From: Engelhardtia mirabilis
GTDB lineage: Bacteria; Planctomycetota; UBA1135; GCA-002686595
Length of the DNA stretch: 64,000 nt
Reading direction: 5' to 3'
NCBI GenBank assembly: GCA_007751255.1
Contig: CP036296.1
Span: forward strand, 558,001 to 622,000
A program made the translations under genes and the position numbers. This document shows, one piece after another, positions 51,604-61,325 of the stretch. Positions within the stretch are counted from its first letter, which is position 1. Each line of letters starts with the position of its first letter. The notes below the pieces were generated by a model. The model did not search any database and was not told the origin of the DNA. It saw nothing but the letters and a program-made list of their open reading frames with translations.

Positions 51604-53541
51604 TCAGCCGGCCCTGCGGGTCGACGGCTTGCCCTCGATGTACGCTTCGACCAGGTCCGCGTCGAGCGGGTGGGAGAAGTGGTAGCCCTGACCGTAGTCG
51701 CAGCCGAGGGCCTGGAGGATCTCCAGTTGCTCGGCGGTCTCGACGCCCTCGGCGATCAGCTTGAGGCCCCTGGCGTGGGCCATCTGCACGATGGCCTGGA
51801 TCGTCGCCTGGTTGGCCTCGCCGCTGGGCAGACTGCTCAGGAAGCTCGGGTCGAGCTTGAGGGCCGAGAAGGGCAGGCAGTTGAGGTAGGACAGGGACGA
51901 GAGGCCGGTTCCGAACTCGTCTACGTGGAACTGAACGCCGCGCTCCTCGAGATCGCGCAGGACCATCGCTCCGTGCCCGAAGGAGTCCATCAAGAGCGTC
52001 TCGGTCAGCTCGAGGTTGATGTCGCCCCGCTGCAGGCCGTGATTGCGCAGCGCCGACTGCACGCGGTCCGCGAAGTCCGAAGCTGCGAGTTGCTTTTTCG
52101 AGACGTTGATGTTGACCGAGAGGGCGTGGCTGAGGCCGCGACTACGCCACTCGGCCACCTGGGCGCAGGCGCGCTCGAGGACCCAGTTCCCGAGCGGCAG
52201 GATCAGACCCGTCTCCTCCGCGATCGGGACGAACTCCCTGGGCGGGATGACCACCTGGCGGTCGTTGCGCCAGCGCACCAGCGCCTCGAAGCCGAGCACG
52301 GCTCCGGTGTCGAGCTCGATGATCGGCTGGTACTGCAGGAACAGCTCGTCCTGCTCGATGCTGCGGCGCAGGTCGGACTCGATGCGCTGGCGGGCCACCG
52401 CCTGGCGGCGCAGCTCGTCGTCGAAGATCGCGACGCACGCCTTGCCACCGCGCTTGGCGCGGTAGAGGGCCGTGTCCGCGTCGCGCAAGAGGTCGACCGC
52501 GCTCCCGGCGCGGCCCCGGCCATTGACCACGCCGACGCTGACGCTGGGTCGCAGGTCGTGGCCGTCGATCTCGAACGGCGCGCCGACCGTGTCGATCAGG
52601 CGTTGGGCGACGATGCTGGAGTCGCGCTCGTCGGTCATGCCCTCGAGCAGCACCACGAACTCGTCGCCACCGAGCCGCGCGGCGACGTTCTCGTCCACCG
52701 GCGAGGCGCTGTCCGACTTGCGAATGCAGGCCTGGATGCGTGCCGCGACCTCGATCAGGAGCCGGTCGCCCACGTCGTGGCCGAGGCTATCGTTGACGAC
52801 CTTGAAGTCGTCGAGGTCGAGGAACAGCACCGCATAGTTCAAGTCCGCCTCGCGGCTGGCGCGGGCCACCACGTGCTCGAGGCGATCGGAGAGCAGGGCG
52901 CGGTTGGGGAGGTCGGTCAGCGAGTCGTACAGGCTGCCGCGGATCAGCCGCTCTTCGGCTCCGCGGCGCTGCTCGATCTCGTCGGCCAGCCGCCGGTTGG
53001 CGGATTCCAGGGCGATCAGCCGATCGTCGGCTTCGCGCGTGCGGTTCCACTTGCCGACCAGGGCGTGGGCCATCTGGCAGGCGGCGATCGCGTCGAAGGG
53101 CTTCTTGAGCACCAGCAGTTGGTCGGAGGATCCCAGGCGCTCGTACATCTCGGACCAGGAGTGATCCGAGAAGGCCGTGCACAGGATGATCTGTAGGTCG
53201 GCATCGGCCTGCCACAGGCGTTCGATCGTCTCCAGGCCGTCCCAACCGGGCGGCATCCGCATGTCGACGAAGGCCACCGCGAAGCGGTCGTCGGCGGCCA
53301 CGGCCTGTTGCACCGCGCGCAGGGCGTCCTCGCCCTGGAAGGCGGAGTCGAACAGCATTGCCGCGGCGACGGGGTTGGCGCGCGGTGACGCGCTCGGCTC
53401 GCCGAGCACCAGGGACCGCAGGTCGTCCAAGGCCGGATTCAGCTCGGTGCCCTGTAGGGCCTTCTTGATGTCCTCGTGGATCGCCGGATTGTCGTCGACG
53501 ATGAGGATCCGAATGGGGCGCTGGGCCGGCAGGGCGTGCAT
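51604..53541 (-). CDS. Response regulator with GGDEF and EAL domains
   Basis: This 645-residue c-di-GMP enzyme has an N-terminal receiver domain (acidic pair Asp16-Asp17, phosphoacceptor Asp93 in AFVDMRMPPGWDG, Lys147 in VLKKPF). It contains a ~40-residue insertion before the phosphoacceptor. A coiled linker leads to the diguanylate cyclase domain with an intact GGDEF (291-295). An inhibitory-site-like RKSD (274-277) lies before it but is displaced by an insertion. The EAL domain has EALVRW (419-424), NINVSKKQL, LELTETLLMDS, LKLDPSF and AEGVET; the usual DDFGTG reads DEFGTG (541-546). Both synthesis and hydrolysis are therefore possible. It is paired with the downstream histidine kinase. Confidence 0.92.
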   Translation of the reverse strand: MHALPAQRPIRILIVDDNPAIHEDIKKALQGTELNPALDDLRSLVLGEPSASPRANPVAAAMLFDSAFQGEDALRAVQQAVAADDRFAVAFVDMRMPPGWDGLETIERLWQADADLQIILCTAFSDHSWSEMYERLGSSDQLLVLKKPFDAIAACQMAHALVGKWNRTREADDRLIALESANRRLADEIEQRRGAEERLIRGSLYDSLTDLPNRALLSDRLEHVVARASREADLNYAVLFLDLDDFKVVNDSLGHDVGDRLLIEVAARIQACIRKSDSASPVDENVAARLGGDEFVVLLEGMTDERDSSIVAQRLIDTVGAPFEIDGHDLRPSVSVGVVNGRGRAGSAVDLLRDADTALYRAKRGGKACVAIFDDELRRQAVARQRIESDLRRSIEQDELFLQYQPIIELDTGAVLGFEALVRWRNDRQVVIPPREFVPIAEETGLILPLGNWVLERACAQVAEWRSRGLSHALSVNINVSKKQLAASDFADRVQSALRNHGLQRGDINLELTETLLMDSFGHGAMVLRDLEERGVQFHVDEFGTGLSSLSYLNCLPFSALKLDPSFLSSLPSGEANQATIQAIVQMAHARGLKLIAEGVETAEQLEILQALGCDYGQGYHFSHPLDADLVEAYIEGKPSTRRAG

Positions 53542-53782
53542 TGATGGGGATTGGGCAGTGGGCTTGGTCCGGGGTCGGCCGCGCTCTGGCGAGGTATCGG
53601 CGCCGGCCTCGACCGACCTGGAGCGAGGGTCGGTTTTGCGAGGCGGAAGACTCTTCCCGGTCCTGACGGCCCCCGCGGGAGCTCGAGAGGCCGATGGCCT
53701 CGGCCTGGGATCGCGGCCGGCGATCTCTCCCTTGCACGACCCCTGCCTCTTCGTGCTCTCCGCGGCCTGGACGGGTCGCCGC

Positions 53783-54259
53783 TCAGGCCGCTTCGCGCTC
53801 GCTCGACTCAGCCGCCAGGCGCGCGGCGTTGCGCGCGCGCAGGGGCTCGGTGGCCTCGTTGATGACCTGGCACAGGTCCTGGAGCTGATCGCCGCGGCGC
53901 AGTCGACAGAGCTCGACCTCGCTGCCGTTCTTCAGACCCTTGAGGTACTGATCGAAGCGGTACAGGGGTCCTGCGATGCGGAAGGTGGCGGAGATGCCGA
54001 CCAGCAGGATCAACGGCAATAGCAACAGACTGGAGGCGGCCAGGGTCTGGACCAGGACGCCCGGAGTCTCCTCGGCCAGGACCGGTCCCCCCGCGGGCAT
54101 GCGCGCCGCGAGTTGGGCCAGGTAGGAGCCCATCAGCAGGGTCTGGAAGAGCTGGGCCAGGAGGGCGATGCCGGCGAAGATCGCGATCAGCCGCAGCTGG
54201 AAGCGCGTCTTGATCAGGCGCTGGCGCCGCTTGACGAAGGGTCGGGGTTGGGTCGTCAT
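53783..54259 (-). CDS. HAMP-like two-helix membrane protein
   Basis: This 158-residue protein has two transmembrane helices (about 22-45 and 70-97) and a cytoplasmic HAMP-like end (ISATFRIAGPLYRFDQYLKGLKNG, then GDQLQDLCQVINEA). No output domain follows, so it may relay a signal to a partner. Its ATG overlaps the stop of the HEAT gene (ATGA), so the two are translationally coupled. It is the last gene of the pilin operon. The 241-nt region 53542-53782 downstream holds no gene that can be supported. Confidence 0.65.
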   Translation of the reverse strand: MTTQPRPFVKRRQRLIKTRFQLRLIAIFAGIALLAQLFQTLLMGSYLAQLAARMPAGGPVLAEETPGVLVQTLAASSLLLLPLILLVGISATFRIAGPLYRFDQYLKGLKNGSEVELCRLRRGDQLQDLCQVINEATEPLRARNAARLAAESSEREAA

Positions 54260-55575
54260 GGGGTCTTGTCGGGCTGGGCGAGCACGCGCTCGCGCCACAG
54301 ACGGGGATCGGGGCCTAGCTGGCGTCCGGTGAGGTCGCGCAGGGTCTTCCAGGCCAGGTCGCGCACTCCGGCGTGTTCGTGGTCGAGGCAATCCACCAGG
54401 CGCGGTACGGCGCTGGTGGCTTCGAGCTGAGCCAGGGCGCTGCAGGCCAGCAGCACCAGCTCGGGATCGTCGCGATCGAGCGCCGGGATCAGGCCCTGGG
54501 CCACACGATCGACGAACAAGCGGCGCGCCGACAGCTCGCGGATGGCGTTGCCCGCATCCGCCGCGTCGCGGCCGGTCACGCGCCGAAAGGTGTCCTGGGA
54601 CTCGTCCCGCCACCACTTCAACTCGCGCGAGTGCCACGCTCGCCAGGCCTCGACGTCGTCGCGCAGCCGCTGCCGGGTGATGGACTCGAGGGCGACACGG
54701 GCGGCTTTGGCGATGACCCGATCCGGGCTCTCGAGGAGGTCGATCAGCGCCGGGACGGCGTCGTCGTCGCGCGCGCCGGCGGCTGCGCGCGTGGCCAGGG
54801 TCACCGTGGCGACGGAGTTGTGGCCGTCCAGCAGGGCGCGGATGGTGCGCCGTTGCAGCTCGTCGAGCTGCAGCCGGCGGGACTCGCCCAGCCGGGCCAG
54901 CTCGAGCAGGATCAGCTCGTCGTAGCTCGCGTTGACGTGCAGCTCCGCGGCCAACAGGCGCTCCGCGTCGTCGGCCGACGCCATGGCGCGGACCAGCGGT
55001 GCCGCCAGGGACGGGTGGGCCTGACGCAGGACCGAGCCCAGTTGCGGGGAGACCTCGGGGTCGCGGGCCGCGATCTCGGCCAGGGCCGCGCTGAAGACTT
55101 GGCGTTGGTCGATCCCGACGGTCACCTGCTGCGAGTCGACGGGTGCCATGCGGGCCAAGAGGGCGACGTCGCGGCCCTCGCCGGCCGCGCCCAGGATCCC
55201 CATGGCCGCCATGCGCCGATCGACCGGCGTCGGTCCGGTGGCCAGGGACTCGAGGAACGGGCGCAGCTCGCCCAGGGGCGTGCGCACCAACGTCGTGCGC
55301 ACCAGTATCCGGCGCGGTTCGTCCAGGGGCTCGCCGGCGCGGGTCGTCCCCTCGCACAGGGCCTCGAACAGGTCCGGCAGGATCGGACCGGCCAGGGCGT
55401 GCAGCGCGCCGCGCAACTTGCCGGCGTCGAAGTCGCTCTCCAAGGACTGCTCGAGCACCTCGTCCACGGTCCTCGGCTGCTGCTCGTCCGCGGACGGCGC
55501 CGCGTTCCCACGGTTGCCCACACCCGCAGTTGCGAGCAGGGCCAGGGCCGTGGGGAGCAGCAGTCGTAGTTCCAT
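54256..55575 (-). CDS. Secreted HEAT-repeat protein
   Basis: This 439-residue protein has a signal peptide (LLLPTALALLATAGVG) and HEAT-like helical repeats throughout. Clear examples are ARDDDAVPALIDLLESPDRVIAKAARVALESI and DRDDPELVLLACSALAQLEATSAVPRLVDCLDHEHAGVRDLAW. It probably scaffolds periplasmic or envelope protein contacts. Between the PilX-like and HAMP-like genes, it likely serves the pilus or secretion machine (inference). Confidence 0.7.
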   Translation of the reverse strand: MELRLLLPTALALLATAGVGNRGNAAPSADEQQPRTVDEVLEQSLESDFDAGKLRGALHALAGPILPDLFEALCEGTTRAGEPLDEPRRILVRTTLVRTPLGELRPFLESLATGPTPVDRRMAAMGILGAAGEGRDVALLARMAPVDSQQVTVGIDQRQVFSAALAEIAARDPEVSPQLGSVLRQAHPSLAAPLVRAMASADDAERLLAAELHVNASYDELILLELARLGESRRLQLDELQRRTIRALLDGHNSVATVTLATRAAAGARDDDAVPALIDLLESPDRVIAKAARVALESITRQRLRDDVEAWRAWHSRELKWWRDESQDTFRRVTGRDAADAGNAIRELSARRLFVDRVAQGLIPALDRDDPELVLLACSALAQLEATSAVPRLVDCLDHEHAGVRDLAWKTLRDLTGRQLGPDPRLWRERVLAQPDKTP

Positions 55576-55605
55576 GGTGCGGGTGGGCGAGCGGTCGCCC
55601 CGGAC

Positions 55606-57537
55606 CTACTGGGCGGCGTTGATCAGCCGCAGGTCCGCGGTGCTGAGCGGCACGCTGCGCGTGGTCACCGCCAACATGACGGGCACCGAAAGGGGCGAGT
55701 GGTCGACCAGGATCTGGCGCAGGACGGCGTCCTCGACCGCGGAGGACTCGATCGCGTTGCTGAGTACCGAGTCGGCCAGAGGGAAGTTCGCCCAGGCGAG
55801 CTTGTAGAGGTCTGCGCCCCCCAGGCGATCGGCCCGGACAGCCTGGGCGAGCACGGCCTGCCGCATCGGCGAGCTGGCGACGAAGATCTCGGTCAGCTCG
55901 CTCGACGAGAGGCTTGGGGGGCGATTCAAGGCCGAGGTGAGTTCACCAGCCGTGAGCGGCGCCGCTTCGACCAGGTAGTCGGTCAGCTCCGCGTTGCCGA
56001 TGCCCGCATCGGCGACCCAGTCCGCGGGCGTGCCGGTCGGCGTGACCATCGGCGGGGTCGTCTTGGCGTCGTCCTCGACCCTGGCCTCCGTCATGCGTTC
56101 CCCGTCTCGCGAACCGCTGGTGACCTCGCTGACGTCGGTCCAGTCGAAGTCCTTCTCCCAGCCCGAGTAGCTGGAGGGCGTACCCACGTCGTTCAGGTAG
56201 TCGACGTCGAGCCACTGGTCCTCGTGGGCAGCGGAGGGACTGCGGCAGGCGGAGGGGTCGATACCCAGGGCCTTGAACGGGTCGGAGCTCGAGGCCGCCA
56301 GGGGCCCGGGCACGTCGACGACGCGCCAGTTGGCCAGTCGCGGCAGGGAGCTCTCACCCTCGGCGATGGCCAGGTCGTAGTGCAACTGCGCGCCGGGTTC
56401 GAGGCTCAGCGTGTCGGCCACGACGGCTCCGAAGAACTCCGCGCCGGCCGCCAGCGAGACCGCCGAGGAGGGCGCGTAGACAGAGCCGTGGAACACGACC
56501 GACGAGCCCAGCGACACGGCCCCGTAGGTGCCGGCGGCGGACTTGGACATCTGCACGCTGACCTGGGTCGGGTCGGCGCTGGAGTTGGTCAGGAGCGCGC
56601 CATCGGGCACGGTCAGGTCTCCGCTCACGAAGAGCTCGACCGGCCCGTCGGTCACGTCGAACTCGATCTCGGCGCCGCTGGCCAGGGTCAGGTCGCCGGT
56701 CACGATCGTCGCGGGCCCGACCACGACGATGGTCGCGCCCGCGCCAACGCTGATGTTCTCCAGCCCGCGCGTGCCGGCCGGGACGACCAGCGGTACCGGC
56801 AGGACGTGGTTCACGCCCGCGGCCATCAGCGGTGCAGGCGCGTCGGGTGCCGGAAGGGCGACCACGGAGCTGCGCGCGGCGGTGCTGCCGCTGACCGTCA
56901 CCGTTCCGGTCTGACCCACCCTCTCGCCGATCCCCGGGACCACGTCGCCACGGATCGTTATCCCACCGCGACCACCATCGAGGGTCACCGCGCCCGCGCT
57001 GCCCACGTTGGCCTCCGCGTTGTTCTGACCGCTGGCGAGCTGTTCGGCGTAGGTGCCCTGGCTGGAGTCGTAGCTGTCGATCAGCGTCCCAGACTGCACG
57101 GTCAGGTCTTCGGTTCCGAAGATGCCGAGGGAGCCGACGCTCACGTCGGCCCGCTCGACGACCATGCCCAGGCAGATGCGCGCCGAGCCGGCCATGGCCG
57201 TGGCCTCGAGCTCGATCAGGTCCCCGCCCTTGTCGGTCGCCTCGACCCAGAACAGGCCCTCGCCGAAGATCGCCGGCTGGGTCTCGCTGCCGACGTTGCC
57301 GGTCTTGGCCATGCCCAGGCCCACGTAGGCCTCGGCCAGGCCGGCCTCGGCCAGGTACATGGCGCGCTTTAGATCGGCCGAGTGGGTCTGACGTTTGGTG
57401 ATCGAGTGCGAGAGCTGTAGGAACACCGCGCTCATCGAGGCCACCGACATGACCGCCACCAGCGAGACCACCAGCGCCCCGCCGCGGCGCGATTCGGCGG
57501 CATTGCGGAAGTTCCGTTCCCAGATCTGTGTACCCAT
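55606..57537 (-). CDS. PilX-like pilus/pseudopilus assembly protein
   Basis: This 643-residue protein has a basic start, a membrane helix (about 20-42, GALVVSLVAVMSVASMSAVFLQ) and a PilX-like segment (LKRAMYLAEAGLAEAYVGLG). A long beta-rich Gly/Ser-rich region resembling polymer-forming or DUF7305-type domains follows (about 140-400). The last 130 residues hold short repeats ending in serine-proline or hydrophobic phrases (LVEAAPLTAGELTSALNRP, FVASSPMRQAVLAQAV, LVDHSPLSVPVMLAV). ATG 57537 has GGGGGAAGAG upstream; a TTG at 57561 is less likely. It probably caps or primes a type II/IV filament. Confidence 0.65.
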   Translation of the reverse strand: MGTQIWERNFRNAAESRRGGALVVSLVAVMSVASMSAVFLQLSHSITKRQTHSADLKRAMYLAEAGLAEAYVGLGMAKTGNVGSETQPAIFGEGLFWVEATDKGGDLIELEATAMAGSARICLGMVVERADVSVGSLGIFGTEDLTVQSGTLIDSYDSSQGTYAEQLASGQNNAEANVGSAGAVTLDGGRGGITIRGDVVPGIGERVGQTGTVTVSGSTAARSSVVALPAPDAPAPLMAAGVNHVLPVPLVVPAGTRGLENISVGAGATIVVVGPATIVTGDLTLASGAEIEFDVTDGPVELFVSGDLTVPDGALLTNSSADPTQVSVQMSKSAAGTYGAVSLGSSVVFHGSVYAPSSAVSLAAGAEFFGAVVADTLSLEPGAQLHYDLAIAEGESSLPRLANWRVVDVPGPLAASSSDPFKALGIDPSACRSPSAAHEDQWLDVDYLNDVGTPSSYSGWEKDFDWTDVSEVTSGSRDGERMTEARVEDDAKTTPPMVTPTGTPADWVADAGIGNAELTDYLVEAAPLTAGELTSALNRPPSLSSSELTEIFVASSPMRQAVLAQAVRADRLGGADLYKLAWANFPLADSVLSNAIESSAVEDAVLRQILVDHSPLSVPVMLAVTTRSVPLSTADLRLINAAQ

Positions 57538-57557
57538 ATCGATCTCTTCCCCCTCGT

Positions 57558-58160
57558 TCAATCAGGTCGGTTGCGCACGGTGACCGTCGTTTCGACGGTG
57601 CGCGTGGCGCTCTCGGGATCTGTCGGATCGGCGCCCAAGCTGATGCGAATCGTCACGCTGTTCTTGTAGAGCACGAACGAAAGCCCCTGCTCGTCCACCA
57701 AGTCGTTGCCGTTGTCGTCGATGCCGTTGGACAACTCACCCTCGAGGAAGGGGCGCACCAAGTCACTCCAGATCAGGCGTCGCTCGTCGTCCTCGTCGGG
57801 GTTCTGCTTCCAGACCACGCGGCCGTCCTCCTCGAGGCCGATCGACTCCGGGTCGCCCCAGACGATGGCCCCGTTCTCGTCGAGACCCAGACTGACGCTG
57901 TAGGCCACCGCCGAGGTGTGGAAGGGGTTCTCGAACGACGGGAACAGGGTCTCCTTGTCGGAGCCGACGATCGCCAGGGAGATGCGATCGAGGACCAGGT
58001 TGGCCTGGTCGTTCAGCAGCATGGCCTCGGTCTGCGACGAGTTCGTCGAGCGCATCATCCGCATCAGGACGGCGCCCTTCACGACCAGGATCGTGAGCAG
58101 GGTCAGGGCGATCATGACCTCCATCAAGGAGAAGCCCGAACGGGAATGCATCCTGCGCAC
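57558..58160 (-). CDS. Prepilin-like protein (minor pilin)
   Basis: This 200-residue protein has a prepilin N-terminus: SGFSLMEVMIALTLLTILVVKGAVL, with cleavage after Gly and a conserved Glu at position +5. GTG 58160 is chosen because AGGAG lies 9 nt upstream; ATG 58151 is an alternative. The globular part contains an acidic NGIDDNGNDLVDE loop that may bind calcium. It overlaps no gene but sits 5 nt after the preceding stop. Confidence 0.8.
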   Translation of the reverse strand: MRRMHSRSGFSLMEVMIALTLLTILVVKGAVLMRMMRSTNSSQTEAMLLNDQANLVLDRISLAIVGSDKETLFPSFENPFHTSAVAYSVSLGLDENGAIVWGDPESIGLEEDGRVVWKQNPDEDDERRLIWSDLVRPFLEGELSNGIDDNGNDLVDEQGLSFVLYKNSVTIRISLGADPTDPESATRTVETTVTVRNRPD

Positions 58161-58165
58161 GGGGA

Positions 58166-58849
58166 TCAGCTCCTGCGGAAACGACAGAAGATCGTCTGGA
58201 TCGCGTACTCACGGTCACCGTGCTGTCCACGCCAGCGGATCGAGACCCGCACGGGCAGGATCACGTAGTCGTCCGAGTGGTCTTCCTCGTCGATGATGCT
58301 GTCGCCGTTGAGGTCGCGCGGCGTGTCGAGCTGGGCGTTCGCGACGTCCTCGCGCAGCGCCAGGGTCGTGCCGAGCACCTCGACCTTCTGGGGCTGACCC
58401 CGGGTCGGGGGCGGTGCGTCTACGTCGACCTCGGACAGGACCTCGATCTCGATGCAGGGGAAGAAGATCTCCCCGACCAAGCCGTCGACGCTGTCCTCGG
58501 TGGGCGGCAGTGCCACCACGGCGAAGCGGTTGCCGGGCGCCGAGCCGATGCCGTTGGGGTCATCGTTCGGGTCGGCGTTGTAGAGCGCGAAGATCTGCTC
58601 GAACTCCTCGTTCTGCATGATCTCGACCATCGAGCGCGCCGCGTTGGCAGCGATCCCGTTCTCCGAGTTGACGGTGCGCTGCTGCGCCACGCCGGCGACC
58701 GTGGTGGCGAAGATCAGGAAGGCGGTCAGCATCACGCCCATCGAGATCACCAACTCCACGATGGTGAAGCCGGCGCGCCGGGGCGGGCTGGATCGACGGG
58801 GGGAGCTTTCGACCCGCATTGCGGGTCGGCCGATGGCGAGAGATGTCAT
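58166..58849 (-). CDS. Prepilin-like protein, first gene of the pilin operon
   Basis: This 227-residue protein has a long basic leader and a prepilin motif RAGFTIVELVISMGVMLTAFLIFATTV. The mature region has Asp-rich stretches (NADPNDDPNG and NGDSIIDEEDHSDD). It is likely a pseudopilin or minor pilin. Its gene is the 5' end of the minus-strand run down to 53783. The 153-nt gap to the next upstream gene has no recognisable promoter. Confidence 0.8.
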   Translation of the reverse strand: MTSLAIGRPAMRVESSPRRSSPPRRAGFTIVELVISMGVMLTAFLIFATTVAGVAQQRTVNSENGIAANAARSMVEIMQNEEFEQIFALYNADPNDDPNGIGSAPGNRFAVVALPPTEDSVDGLVGEIFFPCIEIEVLSEVDVDAPPPTRGQPQKVEVLGTTLALREDVANAQLDTPRDLNGDSIIDEEDHSDDYVILPVRVSIRWRGQHGDREYAIQTIFCRFRRS

Positions 58850-59002
58850 GGATCCGTCGGGCGCGTGGGGGGAGCGCGTGCCTTCCGGAGCCCTTGTCGC
58901 CAGGCCTCTCGAGCCGACTACAGGTCAAACGTAAGAACTCGGTGGGTGCCGCGTGGTTGCCCTGGAAAAGGCATCGCGTTCGGCCCGGGATTCGACCCGA
59001 GC

Positions 59003-60166
59003 TCAGGAGCCGGGTTTCTCCTCGCTCGCGCGACGCTTGGCCGTTCGTTTGCGAGAGGGCGTCCCTTCGGCCTCGGGCGCGTCGGGGGTCTCGACCTCGT
59101 CGACGAGCTGCGCCGAATCCGCCGGCTCCGGCTCCGGTGGGCGAACCGGGGCCGTCACCTGGACCTGCGCCAGACCCTCGCCCTGATCCTCCGCCACGGC
59201 TCGCGTTCGGAAGGCGGTCTGGAAGACCTCGGCCAACTTGTCGAGGGCGACCTTCGAGAACAGGCCCGTGAGGCCCGCGAAGGCGTAGATCCCGACCAGG
59301 TTGAGGTTCGCCGACCCGCCGTCCGAGAGCCCCGAGGGGGCCAGGATCCCGACTCGCAGCACCAGGTAGACGATCACCGCCAGGGCCGCGCCCTGGATCG
59401 GTAGGAACAGGTAGTAGATCAGCCAACTCCGCTGCAGCCGGCGGTAGCCCACGTACTTGGCGAAGGACGTGAGCAGGTGGGCCAGGCCGCCCAGGGCGCC
59501 CATCCACATCACCATCTCGATCACCAGGGCTTCGCTGGGCAGGATCCGCGCGTCGCCGAACAGGCCCAGCGTGCGAGTCGCGACGTCGGACTCGGCTGCG
59601 CGCACCGCCGCGTGGGCTGCGCTGTAGGCGGCGTCCGGGGCAACGGCGGGCGGTTGACTCGAGTCGTCGGGGAAGTCGGGGGGCGCGAGGGCCCGCATCG
59701 CGCGCTCCTCCAGCGCCCGCGCCGCGCGCAGCGCGTCGACGCTCGACTCGAGCGCTTCCACCTGTGCCAGGGGCACCCGCGCGGTCGCGTCGTGCCAGCG
59801 GCCGAGGATCATCGACAGCACGGCCAAGGTCGCGACCAACATCGCGCCCGCTGCGACGAGCGTGATCCCCGGGGGCACCGGTCGCACCGAGAGGGGTCCA
59901 GCCGGGTCCAGCCCGGCGAGCTCGTCCGCCAGCTCGGTCAGTCGGCCGACCGACGCGTCGCGCTGGGTCTCGGTCAGACGACTCCACTGCTCCGCCGCGA
60001 GGGTCGTCCGGCCGCCGAGGTCCACGCCGACGATCGAGGCCACCGACGCGCGCATGCGGTCCCGGGCGCCGGCGGCGTGGGCCGACAGGCGGTTCAGGTG
60101 TTCCTCGATCCGCCGCAGCTGCGCCTCGACCTCGGCCAGGTCGACGCGATCCAATCCGTCCTTCAA
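59003..60166 (-). CDS. Membrane protein with N-terminal coiled coil
   Basis: This 387-residue protein is not recognised. A coiled coil (about 8-90) is followed by a transmembrane helix (about 101-121). After a central soluble region rich in Ala there are three more helices: EMVMWMGALGGLAHLLTS, YLFLPIQGAALAVIVYLVL, and a third in the conserved-looking LNLVGIYAFAGLTGLFSKVALDKLAEVFQ. The Pro/Lys-rich tail is disordered. The start is TTG 60166, with a purine-rich site upstream. It is divergent from the hydroxy-acid oxidase gene, 97 nt away. A role in envelope organisation is a guess. Confidence 0.55.
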   Translation of the reverse strand: MKDGLDRVDLAEVEAQLRRIEEHLNRLSAHAAGARDRMRASVASIVGVDLGGRTTLAAEQWSRLTETQRDASVGRLTELADELAGLDPAGPLSVRPVPPGITLVAAGAMLVATLAVLSMILGRWHDATARVPLAQVEALESSVDALRAARALEERAMRALAPPDFPDDSSQPPAVAPDAAYSAAHAAVRAAESDVATRTLGLFGDARILPSEALVIEMVMWMGALGGLAHLLTSFAKYVGYRRLQRSWLIYYLFLPIQGAALAVIVYLVLRVGILAPSGLSDGGSANLNLVGIYAFAGLTGLFSKVALDKLAEVFQTAFRTRAVAEDQGEGLAQVQVTAPVRPPEPEPADSAQLVDEVETPDAPEAEGTPSRKRTAKRRASEEKPGS

Positions 60167-60263
60167 GCTTCCTGTCCTCCCCTGCGATCCGGTCCCGGGG
60201 CATCCGGCCGGTGCGTCGGGGCCTAGTATGCCGCGACCCACGGAAACGGGCGACGGGACCACG

Positions 60264-61325
60264 ATGACCCAACCGAACACGAGCGCGTCGATGCAGGCAC
60301 TTCTCAACCTGCGCGAGTTGGAGCGCGCCGCCGCGGCCAGCCTCGCGCCCGAGGTGTGGGCCTACCTGCAGGGCGGCTCGGACGACATGGTGACCCTGGG
60401 CGAGAACGTGGCGGCCTTCGGGCGGCGCTTCCTGCGGCCCCGGCGGCTGGTGGACGTGAGCGCCCCCGACACGTCGCTGGAGCTCTTCGGCGAGCGCCTG
60501 GCCTCGCCGATCCTGCTGGCGCCGGTGGGATTCCAGGGCATTTTCCACCCCGAGGGCGAGCTGGCCAGCGCCCGGGCCGCGGCCGCGCGCGGCCAGCGCA
60601 TGATCGTCTCGACGGTCTCGACCTACTCGGTGGCGGAGGTCGTCGCGGCCAGCGGGCAGGTGCCCTGGTTCCAGCTCTACACGACGCCCGTCCGCGCGAC
60701 GACCCAGGCCCTGATCGGGCGCGCCGAGGACGCGGGCTGTCAGGTGCTGTGCCTGACCGTCGACGCGCCGGTGTTCGGCAACCGCGAGTCCCACGGCACG
60801 ACCCTGCTGGAGCTCAACGCCTCCAGCCGCAAGGGCAACCTCGAAGGCCTCGACGGTGCCAGCGCGGTGGTCGACGCGAGCTTGACCTGGGAATTCGTCG
60901 ATTGGCTGCGCGAGCGGACGCGGATGCGGATCGTGCTGAAGGGCATCGTCACGGCCGAGGACGCGACGCTGGCCCGCGAGCGCGGGGTCGACGGCCTGAT
61001 CGTCTCCAACCACGGTGGACGCCAGCTCGACCGGGGACGGGCCTCGATCGACTGCCTGGCCGAGGTCGTGTCGGCCGTGGAGGGACACATGCCGGTGCTC
61101 TTGGACGGTGGGATCCGACGCGGCACCGACGCGATCATGGCGCTGGCCCTGGGGGCCGCCGCCGTCTGTGTCGGACGCCCCTTCGTTTGGGGCCTGGCCG
61201 CCGGCGGGCAGGCCGGGGTGGAGCGCGCGCTCGAGGTCCTGCAAGCCGAGTTGGTGCGCGGCCTGCAGTTGGTGGGGGCGCCGACCCTGGATCGACTGGA
61301 CGCCAGCTTCGTCGGTCCGCGCTGA
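60264..61325 (+). CDS. FMN-dependent alpha-hydroxy-acid oxidase/dehydrogenase
   Basis: This 353-residue protein has family motifs: FRPR-like substrate arch (FLRPRRLVDVS), Tyr139 (FQLYTTP), Lys226 (RIVLKGIV) and the active-site SNHGGRQLD with His250 and Arg253. The FMN phosphate site (LLDGGIRRGTD, CVGRPF) is also visible. It oxidises an L-2-hydroxy acid (lactate, glycolate or mandelate) to the 2-oxo acid. No signal peptide is present. ATG 60264 is chosen; an in-frame upstream ATG at 60228 is possible. It is adjacent to a sigma/anti-sigma unit but separated from it by 68 nt. Confidence 0.88.
   Translation: MTQPNTSASMQALLNLRELERAAAASLAPEVWAYLQGGSDDMVTLGENVAAFGRRFLRPRRLVDVSAPDTSLELFGERLASPILLAPVGFQGIFHPEGELASARAAAARGQRMIVSTVSTYSVAEVVAASGQVPWFQLYTTPVRATTQALIGRAEDAGCQVLCLTVDAPVFGNRESHGTTLLELNASSRKGNLEGLDGASAVVDASLTWEFVDWLRERTRMRIVLKGIVTAEDATLARERGVDGLIVSNHGGRQLDRGRASIDCLAEVVSAVEGHMPVLLDGGIRRGTDAIMALALGAAAVCVGRPFVWGLAAGGQAGVERALEVLQAELVRGLQLVGAPTLDRLDASFVGPR

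Noticed and set aside
53542-53782. Possible small gene in the gap between the GGDEF-EAL gene and the HAMP-like gene
   Set aside because: The frames present lack a good start, ribosome site and plausible composition.
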